This document shows positions 1 to 12,880 of a DNA stretch of 64,000 nt, piece after piece (position 1 is the first letter of the stretch; each line of letters starts with the position of its first letter). Origin of the DNA: Isoperla grammatica (lineage: Eukaryota > Arthropoda > Insecta > Plecoptera > Perlodidae). Under the pieces are notes generated by a model that ran no database searches, was not told the origin of the DNA, and was given only the letters and a program-made list of their open reading frames with translations. The stretch lies in NCBI GenBank assembly GCA_945910005.1, contig OX246741.1, positions 41,349,680 through 41,413,679 on the forward strand, in the 5' to 3' direction. The translations under genes were made by a program, and so were the position numbers.

Positions 1-1850
<1,850 letters not shown>

Positions 1851-2168
1851 TACAGAAGAAGGCCCCGCGTCGCACCGAGAGCTTGCTAGTCTTACCACGA
1901 ACTAGGGACCAGCAGCCAACACGCACGGATAAGAGAGAAACGCGTACGCCGCACAAGTAGCTTACTGTAATAACAACACCTGTAACGTAATAATACGACG
2001 CGTAATCTCCGTTGTACGCGTAGAAATGTTCGGATTCCACGGTGAGTTCCTAAAAGAAAACAATACGCGTAAACGATGCCTAAACTTGACCTCAATATAA
2101 CAATTACGTCAATTAACGCACTAATCGACCGTAAAGACCATCATGAGTTGGAAAGTAAGTGGTATACA
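1851..2168. other. Unassigned DNA
   Basis: No gene, RNA or repeat recognised between the microsatellite and the hAT-type MITE. Confidence 0.5.
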
Positions 2169-2550
2169 CATGTAAACATAGGCGTAACTACGGGGGGGCG
2201 AGGGGGGTCGCCGCCCCCCCTAGTTCGGTCAAGAAGGGGCATGGGGGGGCAAAATGCAATTTATTATTGGTTTCACCCGCTGTTGCGACCGGGAGAAATG
2301 TCACTATTTGCTATGTAATTATCCCTGTTTAATAGATATCATAATATATTTGTAAGGAACTCGTGTCTAAATAATATCAACCTATCTTACAGAAATAATT
2401 CTCTATGAACAGGCTCTCAGAAGCAGCCTTTATCAGTCTGCTGTTTTTTCATACTTCTTACACATGGTCACCCCGACCAATAATCTATTCTGGTTTAAAA
2501 AGTATTCGCCCCCCCAAAAAACAAGTGCTAGTTACGCCACTGCATGTAAA
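2169..2550. mobile_element. hAT-type MITE with 8-bp target duplication
   Basis: The element spans 2177-2542 (366 bp) and is flanked by perfect 8-bp direct repeats CATGTAAA at 2169-2176 and 2543-2550. Its ends are inverted copies of a CAGTGGCGTAACTA-like sequence: CATAGGCGTAACTA on the left and TAGTTACGCCACTG on the right. G-runs follow the left end and a C-run precedes the right end. It has no transposase frame. An 8-bp duplication with CAG..-type ends is what is known for the hAT superfamily, so the superfamily call is inference from structure. A relative with the same end motif lies at 49062-49352. Confidence 0.85.
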
Positions 2551-3058
2551 TGAGATCTTTCAGATCGAATGAGCAACGTGGGAGTGGTAATTGGTTTCGG
2601 GATTGATTCATATAAGTGAAATCACTTTCGGATTAATCATATAATTGTGTATAATCTTCGCGGTGGAAAATTGAGAGTGGTTCAAAGAAATCAGGTGGAG
2701 TCTCTAATGGTCATATTACTACGAAGCGAGGGTTACGCGAGTATGTTACTTAGAGTGGTGGATAAGACATCTTGGATATAAATTGTGCATATCACAAAAC
2801 GACTTCTACAATGAAAAATATTCACTAGATTTAAAGTAATGAAAAGATCGGAGACAATATTATAATCAAAGTGTGTAGGCTATTTATCGAATGATGAACA
2901 ATCTGGAGATTAAATGGTCCATTCAACAAAATTTACTTGTGTTCCATATAAAAAATAAAAAAAAACATGAAATACAGCTAGTAATCAATATTTCTATAAC
3001 TTTTCGTGCTCATACAATATTAGATGAGTAGATATCAGTTTTCTTATTGTTCTTATTG

Positions 3059-3087
3059 TTCTTATTGTTATGATAACAATAAGAACA
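3059..3087. repeat. Short perfect hairpin
   Basis: GTTCTTATTGTTAT is followed after one base by its exact reverse complement. The left arm is the last of three tandem copies of a 9-bp TTCTTATTG unit that begin near 3040. Confidence 0.8.
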
Positions 3088-3472
3088 TAAATATAAATTA
3101 GTTGCGGTGAAAATAATCCACTGAATTAATTTATAGCTTGTGAACAAGGTTGTGAAAATTACAGACATTTGCACAAAGAAAAATTGTATAATTAGCACAC
3201 ATAGTTTGACAATTAAAGGATATCATTTCTTCTTTCAAACGGTATGGTACACTAGGTGCTGAGGATTATTCAAACTAAAACAAGTTGTTTTTGTCATACC
3301 AAGACTACGTATTTTTCTATAGTTCATGTACTCAAAATACGAAGACTAAATACACTAAATATAAGTGACAATAGGACATTAAACATATAACAATATGACA
3401 ACACTGTCCAATTCTCACGAACGTAGGACAATTTTTAAAAGAGAAAATTAAAATACACACCATGATGAGCTG

Positions 3473-3480
3473 TGACGTCA
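3473..3480. promoter_or_regulatory. CRE palindrome TGACGTCA
   Basis: Full 8-bp cAMP-response-element palindrome, the known CREB/ATF binding site. One of five full sites between 3473 and 5776. Binding here is inference. Confidence 0.4.
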
Positions 3481-3897
3481 CACTTGTCTCCACAATACGA
3501 ACAATCCGAAACATTCCAAACATTAAAGACTAATCCACTAGATAAGAATCTCATGTGCACAGTCATCATAGCCAAGAGAAATTTAAACCACGCGAAGAAA
3601 ATTCACACACAGGACAATAATATTAATTTATCACGATCAACGTCATAAAACTACTTAGTAATAAACTCTCCACTCTAGATTGTTTTTATGCACAATTGTT
3701 GCGGTCTGGTATCGTGATAAGGTGTGAGTGAGGTGTACATGTACACGTACCGTACACGAACTGGATGCAATTTACATACGTGTTCCTGCATCTCAGACAG
3801 ACGCTTAGCACTTTCATCCACGACCCCCACGACCTGTGAAATGCGTCGATCGTGGGAGTGACCGGGCCCGTTCTTTTATTCACTCACCGCGTGGGCG

Positions 3898-3905
3898 TGA
3901 CGTCA
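3898..3905. promoter_or_regulatory. CRE palindrome TGACGTCA
   Basis: Full CRE palindrome in a locally GC-rich context directly after GTGGGCG. The sequence shows the site; use is inference. Confidence 0.4.
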
Positions 3906-4926
3906 GGATCACACCGATGACTGATGACTGATGAGTGACCGATATCGTTCGGAAGTCTGGGATATAATTCACGAGTAAACTGACAGTTATCATGACATGG
4001 AAACGCATCAAGGTCAAAGGACGTGACCCAGATGTTTACGCTATTGTACATCTAAAAAGATGATCGGACCGGAAATCGTTACAATCGATATAGAGGTATA
4101 CTTATTATGTCTTGTGAACGAACGCGCTCAAGATATTTTCATTGTTTTATTTATTAGCTGTCAAATAGTTTGTATGGACGGTATTCACAAGAGTGGGTCA
4201 AGTTGGACTATACAAATTATTTGTTTAGTACTCTTCAAAAAGGTTTTTATAATGCATAATAATACTCTCACTATATTTTCACCGCTACAAAAAAATCGAT
4301 ATCGATAGCAAGGATATACCATATATGGATTTGACGAGGCTGGCGCAGTTTATTGTAAGCTGAAACCAGGTTGTTGACATTAATATGATTGTGTGACGGT
4401 TGCTAACTAGTCACGTTTTACTTTTTGAATTGTCCCAGAAAATGTCCCTGGTTCCTTATAATAAATGTGGACGAGGAGGAAAAGTTCAAAATTCGGTACA
4501 ACACATAATTACTTAAGTTTAACTTCGACTCTGTTAATCACAATTAAAATTTAAATATTGTTTAATGAAATAGGAGGGGGCAGTCAATGTAGGGGGGGGG
4601 GGAAGGTGGAGGACATGCTCAAAATAACAATCTTGAAGTATTTACACATGTATACGGAAGAAATAATTACAAAAAGTCTTATAAATAAGAAAACAACGGC
4701 ATTTCCCGTATTACCTGCGCTAGAGGTAACTTACAGCCCCCTCCCCCCCCCCCCCCCCCAAAAAAAAAGATAGCACCCCCATTAATTGCACTACATGTCT
4801 GCCCGATTGGGATTTTGGTGGCTCAATATTAACTATGTCATAGAAACATTGCGAATGAGATCTTAGTTCGAACCCAAGTGTGGGCAAACACACGCGCCAG
4901 TTGAGCGCCCAACAGGTGTCAGCTCG

Positions 4927-4934
4927 TGACGTCA
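4927..4934. promoter_or_regulatory. CRE palindrome TGACGTCA
   Basis: Full CRE palindrome beside a possible tRNA-like relic (B-box-like string near 4870). Confidence 0.4.
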
Positions 4935-5671
4935 TTGCATGGACATCACGGCATTGTTATAGCCTAGTCCCTTTCACATTCGTTCTTCACTTGAGCGCAT
5001 TAGGACATGAGTCTAGACTATAGACGAGACGAAAAATATAATAACATACTTAGAACTGGATAAAATAAAAAATAAGTGACATTATAGTGTTGTGTTGTCT
5101 CTGACTAAAAGTAGGTCTGGGTAAGACAAGACCATTATATATATTTATTTACAGCGTGTGTATTGTTCTGTCCATCATGGACCTAACACGCACTCAATAG
5201 TCATAAACCGAGGAATCTTCCCCAGAAACACAATACACACACGGTTAAACTGTAAGTGCTTATAATCATATGATTGAACATGATGTTCAAATAGGCTACA
5301 CATGATCATCATGATCATAGATTACCTATCTACCACGGTAAATGTTTAATGGCAAACCCACTCCCCGCACATATGCTTGTAACTCTTAGCTGCACCACAC
5401 GCTGCTAAAACATTAACACGGACAATATATTATAAATTATAATACATGCAGATTATTAGAAGCGCAGTGTTGTGAGAGAAACGTTTGGATGATAAAACAA
5501 ACGCCAGTTAAACGTATGATCGTTAACATTCAACGCTGATTAACATATAAACAGGTGCGAGAGGATGAGTGCGCGTGTACTTATATAACGGGCATAATAG
5601 TAACTGTATTTGCTGGTAAATCAGTGTAAAGTGTAAGTATAGTGTATATCAGTGTAAGTTCCACAGCAGTT

Positions 5672-5830
5672 CTGTGGATGCTGACGTCATAGATGAGTTA
5701 ATCGAAGCCAATCAGCGGGTGACTTTTTCAAATACTGACATCTGGTTGGCCAACGACTTGCTCATCTATGACGTCAGCATCCACAGGTTGCTATAAAACG
5801 ACTTTACCACGGAAGTCGGCTGCCATTTTT
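5672..5830 (+). promoter_or_regulatory. Promoter-like module: paired CREs, CCAAT and TATA box
   Basis: Two 26-bp arms (5672-5697 and 5761-5786) are perfect inverted copies separated by 63 bp. Each arm contains a full CRE, at 5682-5689 and 5769-5776. The spacer has CCAAT in GCCAATCAGC. A TATA box, TATAAAA, follows at 5792-5798, only 16 bp after the second CRE, which would put a start site near 5825. Order and spacing match CRE-driven animal promoters. The first ATG downstream (5901, context AAAATGG) opens only 19 codons before a stop, so no gene can be attached. The arms may instead be the remnant of an inverted-repeat element that happens to carry these motifs. Confidence 0.45.
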
Positions 5831-6894
5831 TCACTTTGGCTACGGTTTCAGATTTATTTCCATTGTTGATATATGTAGCTGCCAAGCAATAAGAGCTAAA
5901 ATGGCCGTCAGTTTGCAATACCGGAAATATCGAAGACGTACTCTTGCAGATTCGTTATAATTATAAGGCCATGCTTATAATGATGACGATGTTCTTCAAG
6001 AACCGTGTTTTACCACCTGATGAGGTGAAGACCGATGATCATTACATATGTGTTGTCATCGGGATTCGAACCTGCAGGGCCAGGTTCGAATCCCGATATT
6101 TGGTGTATTTGGTCTATATAAATGAATGGATCAACAATCAAGATCACCAGTTAAGATGACATTAGTTTGGAGCTGTCATTGCAACGAGGTATAATAAAAT
6201 GATGAAATATCTCCCCCCCCCCCCCTCCTTCTCCCTCCCCTGATGATCAGTTTTGTATTTGGTCTTGAAAAAAGGTGTATACACGAAATTTGTACAAGTG
6301 TGGATCCACTATGGGTGCAGGTCCAACCAGTATGGGTTAAAATCCTACACATTACACAACAAGGCATAGGTTTGATGATGCCTATACAGTTTACAGTCTC
6401 ATATATAATCAACCCCACTCTCTATTATTGAAAACTGCATCGATAGAAACAAAGATACAAAAGAAAAAAGCGAATAAGCAACAGTACATCACGTTGGATG
6501 AACAATACCATTATATACACCAGCTTCTAGTTATAATAATGGCGATGCAAAGATAAGTACAGGTTCTTGTTAGTTTGCCGTGAAGGTTAAAATCGTGCAG
6601 TTAATAAACAGGTTACAATCAGGGTAACAATTAATTTTAACAAGATAGAGTATTAATGAATAATTATATCCAGAATTTGGTTTGTAATTTATACAATTTT
6701 GATCATTTCAGTGTATTGTGTTTTTGTGTAATAACTTGAGTACATTTTTTTCTTTACTGTATGTTCCGTTAAACAATAAACACACGAACACAGATGGCAG
6801 CGTTGAATGAAGTCAATAGACATTATTGTATGTATAGCATAAGTTGACAATGGCAGTTGCGTTCTATACGATGTGTACATCTGAACTCTTACGA
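5831..6894. other. Unassigned DNA downstream of the promoter-like module
   Basis: No gene recognised. Contains the B-box palindrome at 6058-6097 and a 13-bp C-run at 6213-6225. The small open frames look random. Confidence 0.5.
6058..6097. repeat. Inverted repeat of a tRNA B-box-like sequence
   Basis: Two 17-bp arms, 6058-6074 and 6081-6097, are perfect reverse complements around a 6-bp loop. Each arm holds GGTTCGAATCC, which equals the RNA polymerase III B-box consensus of tRNA genes, once on each strand. No A-box at the usual distance was found on either side, so this is not a tRNA gene. It may be two head-to-head tRNA-derived SINE fragments. Confidence 0.7.
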
Positions 6895-7868
6895 CATTGC
6901 GGACATAAATCGCAAAATGGCTGCCACTTGTCACATCACTGACCATTCACATGTCGTCGTTGTGGTTATGTGCCGGCCATGTTGCGTTTGTTGTGTCACA
7001 ATTGTGGAAATAGCTCGCAAAATGGCTGCCACTTGTAACATCACTGACCAATCGCATGTCGTCGTTGTGGTTATCTGCCGGCCATGTTGCGTTTGTTGCG
7101 TCACAATTGTGGAAATAGCTCGCAAAATGGCTGCCACTTGTAACCTCACTGACCATCACATGTCGTCGTTGTGGTTATCTGCCGGCCATGTTGCGTTTGT
7201 TGTGTCACAATTGTGGAAATAGCTCGCAAAATGGCTGCCACTTGTAACCTCACTGACCAATCACATGTCGTCGTTGTGGTTATGTGGCGGCCATGTTGCG
7301 TTTGTTGTGTCACAATTGTGGAAATAGCTCGCAAAATGGCTGCCACTTGTAACCTCACTGACCAATCACATGTCGTCGTTGTGGTTATGTGCCGGCCATG
7401 TTGCGTTTGTTGTGTCACAATTGTGGAAATAGCTCGCAAAATGGCTGCCACTTGTAACCTCACTGACCAATCACATGTCGTCGTTGTGGTTATATGCCGG
7501 CCATGTTGCGTTTGTTGTGTCACTATTGTGGAAATAGCTCGCAAAATGGCTGCCACTTGTAACCTCACTGACCAATCACATGTCGTCGTTGTGGTTATAT
7601 GCCGGCCATGTTGCGTTTGTTGTGTCACAATTGTGGAAATAGCTCGCAAAATGGCTGCCGCTTGTAACATCACTGACCAATCACATGTCGTCGTTGTGGT
7701 TATGTGCCGGCCATGTTGCGTTTGTTGTGTCACTATTGTGGAAATAGCTCGCAAAATGGCTGCCACTTGTAACCTCACTGACCAATCACACGTCGTCGTT
7801 GTGGTTATATATGCCGGCCATGTTGCGTTTGTTGTGTCACAATTGTGGAAATAGCTCGCAAAATGGGC
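6895..7868. repeat. 105-bp minisatellite, about nine copies
   Basis: The marker AAAATGGCTGCC recurs at 6914, 7019, 7124, 7228, 7333, 7438, 7543, 7648 and 7753, a spacing of 105 bp with one unit of 104. The last unit carries a 2-bp expansion (TATATATG). Because 105 equals 3 x 35, frames stay open on both strands; I do not regard them as genes. Each unit carries AAAATGGCTGCC (close to the known YY1 site), CCAAT within GACCAATCACATG, and GGCCATGTTGCG. Units are nearly identical, which indicates recent expansion or homogenisation. Confidence 0.95.
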
Positions 7869-10858
7869 ACCACCACCACGACTAGCCACCGTTGTGGTAA
7901 GGCGAAATGATAGCTATATGTGATATATTGTCAATATCGTTGACATCCTACAAAAACACCAGCTTTAGCAGTTCGTCCTTATTGATAACATTTAACCCGC
8001 ACATAAAAACGTGCTACACGACAATTGTCAGACACTGGGTTGGTGAAGATCATTACAAATTATAATCCAGGCATCTGCTCTTAGTTACTTTACTTATATA
8101 CTTGAGTGGAATAATTGCAGTTTAATTATAATCTTGAAGGCCAAGCGGTCGAACTGAGGATGAATGTATCCATTGTAGACTACAAGGTGATTCAAGAGGT
8201 TACAACATATAGACCCAATGAAAGTGTTGGCAGATATTTATGAAGCAAATTTTTTTAGTCAACCAGGCATTCGGATTATATTATATCATTTTAAATTAAT
8301 AGAGGTAACCACTTTAGTCCCGATTAATACTTCTTACTCTAGTGCATGCGCTCTTTTCTCTGCTAGTTTCTTCCGTTGTGTGTAATTGTTTGCTATTTGA
8401 TTTTGGTCAATGTATTTGATATTTTATCGATTAATATAGGCCTAGATTGAAAATTGTTTCATACGGTAAATTGTTCAGTTTTGTTTATTGTTCTCCTTTG
8501 TAAATTACTTTTGTAACTTAATTGAACAGACACTAAATATAAATACAAATTATGACTGAGGAAACCCTCGGAGAACCCTTAGGGTTGATATTGACGGGGA
8601 TCGAACACGTCATCAACCGAATCAGCAACTTATGATCGTCACTCGCTACCAACTGTAGGGCCTGCATGCATCAGTGACTTGTACGTGTAAATAAACATTC
8701 ATCCCATTCCTTCGCTTCCTACAACTACAACCTGTTACATTGCCTGACGTTCAGGGAAGTGAAAGTCGTCGTGTTTGTTTACCTGTTGCATAGAACCGAG
8801 TGTCAATTAAAGAAGACGGCACCTTACTTTGTCAATACACTTGGCCGTGTTCTTCTGTTTGCGTGCCACTATATCGTGATCAGAACATTTTCTCAGGATA
8901 AGTAAACTCTCTAATCTCCACGATAGCTTTTCTATCTACAGGATAAATCTACAGCTACAGCCATCGCTATACCAGTATTTTTTCCAAAAAGAAAAACCAA
9001 GAAAAAGTATTGGTAGTAATACACTATATCTATTCATCTTCAGTCTTGTCGCGTTCTTATCACGTGAAAGGTATGCTGGTGAATTGAATTGCATGGATAC
9101 CAAAGAACGATGAATCCGAATGATAGCCATATATATATATATATTCAGGTACAAGGAAGCCGGCCGAAGAAAATGATTCGCGGTTGAAAACGCCTTGTCT
9201 AGAAAAAACCTCACCACACGACAGACAGATATTATGCCGAGCTTCGGTCAGACATGTTCAAGTTTCACATTTAACAGATTATACAGGTGCATCTATTTCA
9301 AAACTATTGTTCCGTGGTAGACCGATGGTGTTTTAAATTGATACAAATTCAAATGTTCGGCTTAAAAGGCTAAAACAAAATTAGCAACAAATTAAAATGT
9401 ATAGCAAAAAATCAACAATGATTTAACGAAGATGCAATGCAAAAGGTCCAGGTTTCGATGCTCGGTTCGGCCTGGGGCTGTTTAACAATAACGAGTGTTA
9501 GCTCACTTAACTAAAGGTTGAAGTTCGAGGGGGTACAGTACAATCTATGTTGGGCATTTTGAAGATATGAACTTTTGACATTTGCTCCGGTGTTTGTAAG
9601 GCAGCATATTACATGTTATGGGAGAATATTGCTGGTATTTGAACTCCCAACACAGACCCCGTTAACAATGATGATAACGTGCCTACTGCACAATAATAGC
9701 ACACATGATATTCTGTACCATGCACTTACTACTACTTACAGCTACGCAACGTGTCACACATTATGCTGCAGCCGGTGTAAGGGATACAATTCACAATGAA
9801 CTCTCACATACAGGGTCAAGCTTAATTCAAATTGCGATTTATCGAAGTCTACGGTAGTTTGGCCCCGGCTATAACTGGCGTTGGAATCAATGGGCAGTGC
9901 CTGCGAGGTGACGCGGACTTTGATGTGAATTCGGTTAAATGTTTTTTATTTTTTTTATTTTAAAACTATTAGATGAGCGTAGCTCTCTAGCTAGGCGGGC
10001 GGAGTGAATCTCTCATTTAAACTCGATCGGCGCTTTGTCTGTGTCTGTGTACAGAATTTCAATTGTCGCGCACAGGTCAAACGGCTTGACGCATTTGGTT
10101 GAAATTTGCAGTCAACACTCGTGACCGTTAAACTCATTTTAAAAAATCGCTCATCTGGCAACGCAGAGCGTTTTCCTAGTATTGTTCCAGTGGAGAAAGT
10201 TACATATGCCATGTAGGCTACATGTATTTGAGTTGTAATGTATTGTTGCCAGAGTGTTCTACGACAATATTCTACTGGTTGTTATTGGCCAGTAGAAACA
10301 ACAAATGAAAATAAGCAAATCCAGCTATTTGGTGGATTTAGAAGGTTTTGATTGGTGGTTGGGATTGCCATGGCGACAGAAGCTATTTGACGAACCAGTT
10401 GTCATTGAATACTAGTGCTAGGAATACTCGGAATTAATAAAAACACATTCAAACAGTCTAAGGACATTCAAATTTGATTTAAATATATTTACTGAAGAAA
10501 TTACGAACACGAAATAAAAAAAGGACAATACTGGTAACCTACACCCTCTCGTTATTTCGCTATTGTCTATTTTCCCTGGTCACACTCGCTGTTCACATAT
10601 CAGATTACTCCAAGAAAATCTGTGTTTTCTTCCTTTCTTGAAAATTATTGTGTAGCTTTCTTGGTTGTATTGTAAGGTTATGTACCTATTATTTCAAATA
10701 AGTATCGAAAACGATCCACTCAATCATCCAAGATGTTTGTTAGCCTAAATGAAAGAGCCCTGACATTTTTCCACATAAAAAGCAGGACAATCTTAGCTAG
10801 TGCGACTTGCTACAGCGACTTGTAACAAAGCGTATGACACCAGTGTTTCATACACGCG
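7869..10858. other. Unassigned DNA
   Basis: No exon recognised. Possible tRNA-derived relics: GTTCGATCC on the minus strand at 8598-8606, and 9440-9490 on plus, which shares the string CGGTT(T/C)GG(G)C(C/T)TGGGGCT with the tRNA-like relic at 22545-22620. A short AT dinucleotide run lies at 9128-9145. The stretch 10060-10150 has a GGTTGAAATTTGCAGTC string like the dispersed repeat seen at 63668. Confidence 0.45.
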
Positions 10859-11684
10859 CTTACATAGGACAGACTCTACATACGGAGATCTCAATGCACG
10901 TGAGTAGCTACCACATGGCGTCCCAGAACAACACACTTACTTAGGACAGACTCTACATACGGAGATCTCAATGCACGTGAGTTGGCTACCATATGGCGTC
11001 CCAGAAGAACACACTTACTGAGGACAGACTCTACATACAGAGATCTCAATGCACGTGAGTAGCTACCATATGGCGTCCCAGAACATCACACTTACTTAGG
11101 ACAGACTCTACATACGGAGATCTCAATGCACGTGAGTAGCTACCACATGGCGTCCCAGAACAACACACTTACTTAGGACAGACTCTACATACAGAGATCT
11201 CAATGCACGTGAGTAGCTACCATATGGCGTCCCAGAACAACACACTTACTTAGGACAGACTCTACATACAAAGATCTCAATGCACGTGAGTTGGCTACCA
11301 TATGGCGCCCCAGAACAACACACTTACATAGGACAGACTCTACATACAGAGATCTCAATGCACGTGAGTAGCTACCATATGGCGTCCCAGAACAACACAC
11401 TTACTTAGGACAGACTCTACATACAGAGATCTCAATGCACGTGAGTTGGCTACCATATGGCGCCCCAGAACAACACACTTACTTAGGACAGACTCTACAT
11501 ACAGAGATCTCAATGCACGTGAGTAGCTACCATATGGCGTCCCAGAACAACACACTTACTTAGGACAGACTCTACATACAGAGATCTCAATGCACGTGAG
11601 TAGCTACCATAAGGCGCCCCAGAACAACACACTTACTTAGGACAGACTCTACATACGGAGATCTCAATGCACGTGAGTAGTAAT
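10859..11684. repeat. 77-bp minisatellite with one E-box per unit
   Basis: Units start AGGACAGACTCTACATAC and recur every 77 or 78 bp (10866, 10943, 11021 and onward), about eleven copies. The 1-bp length difference is the TAGCTA/TTGGCTA variant. Every unit contains GCACGTGA, hence the E-box palindrome CACGTG, and GGCG(T/C)CCCAG. Minus-strand open frames across it are produced by the repeat itself. Confidence 0.95.
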
Positions 11685-12212
11685 GCACGTGATTAGTAAT
11701 GCACGTGAGTAGTAATGCACGTGAGTAGTAATGCACGTCAGTAGTAATGCACGTGAGTAGCTACCACATGGCGCCCCAGAACAACACACTTACTGAGGAC
11801 AACTCTACATACAGAGATCTTAATGCACGTGAGTAGTAATGTACGTGAGTAGTAATGCACGTGAGTAGTAATGCACGTGAGTAGTACTGCACGTGAGTAG
11901 TACTGCACGTGAGTAGTAATGTACGTGAGTAGTAATGCACGTGAGTAGTAATGCACGTGAGTAGCTACCATATGGCGCCCCAGAACAACACACTTACTGA
12001 GGACAACTCTACATACAGAGATCTTAATGCACGTGAGTAGTAATGTACGTGAGTAGTAATGCACGTGAGTAGTAATGCACGTGAGTAGTACTGCACGTGA
12101 GTAGTACTGCACGTGAGTAGTAATGCACGTGAGTAGTAATGTACGTGAGTAGTAATGCACGTGAGTAGTAATGCACGTGAGTAGCTACCATATGGCGTCC
12201 CAGAACATCACA
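11685..12212. repeat. Compound array of 16-bp E-box units and 77-bp derived units
   Basis: The last part of the 77-bp unit has broken down into, or been built from, a 16-bp unit TGCACGTGAGTAGTAA repeated in runs of five to ten, separated by 77-bp type segments at about 11755 and 11965. The two run-plus-segment blocks near 11760-11965 and 11966-12180 are close copies, giving a second-order period of about 205 bp. Most 16-bp units keep CACGTG; several have TACGTG. Confidence 0.9.
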
Positions 12213-12749
12213 ATAAGCGGTTATTACGCGGGACGTAAACACATGTTACGACATCATTATGTTCTCAGAACGAATTGACAAATGTTACCAAGTCGATAAA
12301 ACGAGAATAACATTCCTTGCAAGTACTTTTTATGAAGTTGTTTCTTTTTTATAAATTGTTGATTAACATATTATCAAGAACAATTTAAATATCTGACATT
12401 AACGAACCATCACATTTTAAATTATAAAGAAGAAATTATAATTTGATCTCCAGGCTAAATACGCACTTAAAAGTGAATGGATGCAAAATCAGATTTAAGT
12501 CAGTCATTAGATTACGGGTTTTCACGTATGGTATAATCGATATGTTAATTTTTATAAATTTCCATTTCTAGATGTTCAGTTCCAAGGCCTCCTATAATAC
12601 ACTACTAATTTACTTAATTATGGATTCTAGAAATACTATTAGATTGTTATTAATTGCATATTACTAGAATAATCTTGCAAAGAATTTAGATGTTTTGACG
12701 ACAAAAATCATACATGGACAGAACGTTTTAAAGAAATATCTATTGCACA
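12213..12749. other. Unassigned AT-rich DNA
   Basis: Nothing recognised between the E-box array and the ATG microsatellite. Confidence 0.55.

Positions 12750-12880
<131 letters not shown>

Larger units (their letters stand above)
2551..5671. other. Unassigned AT-rich DNA with scattered CRE palindromes
   Basis: No coding exon recognised. The stretch holds three complete CRE palindromes (listed separately), a small perfect hairpin at 3059-3087, an 11-bp G-run at 4592-4602 and a 17-bp C-run at 4743-4759. Near 4870 the string GTTCGAACCC resembles a tRNA B-box relic. Confidence 0.5.

Noticed and set aside
6857..7889. Open frames of 121-247 codons on both strands
   Set aside because: By-product of the 105-bp repeat, which is 35 codons long.
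11200..12242. Minus-strand frames with CVVLGRHMVA or TTHVHYYSRA repeats
   Set aside because: By-product of the 77-bp and 16-bp arrays; the frames change at the 1-bp unit variants.
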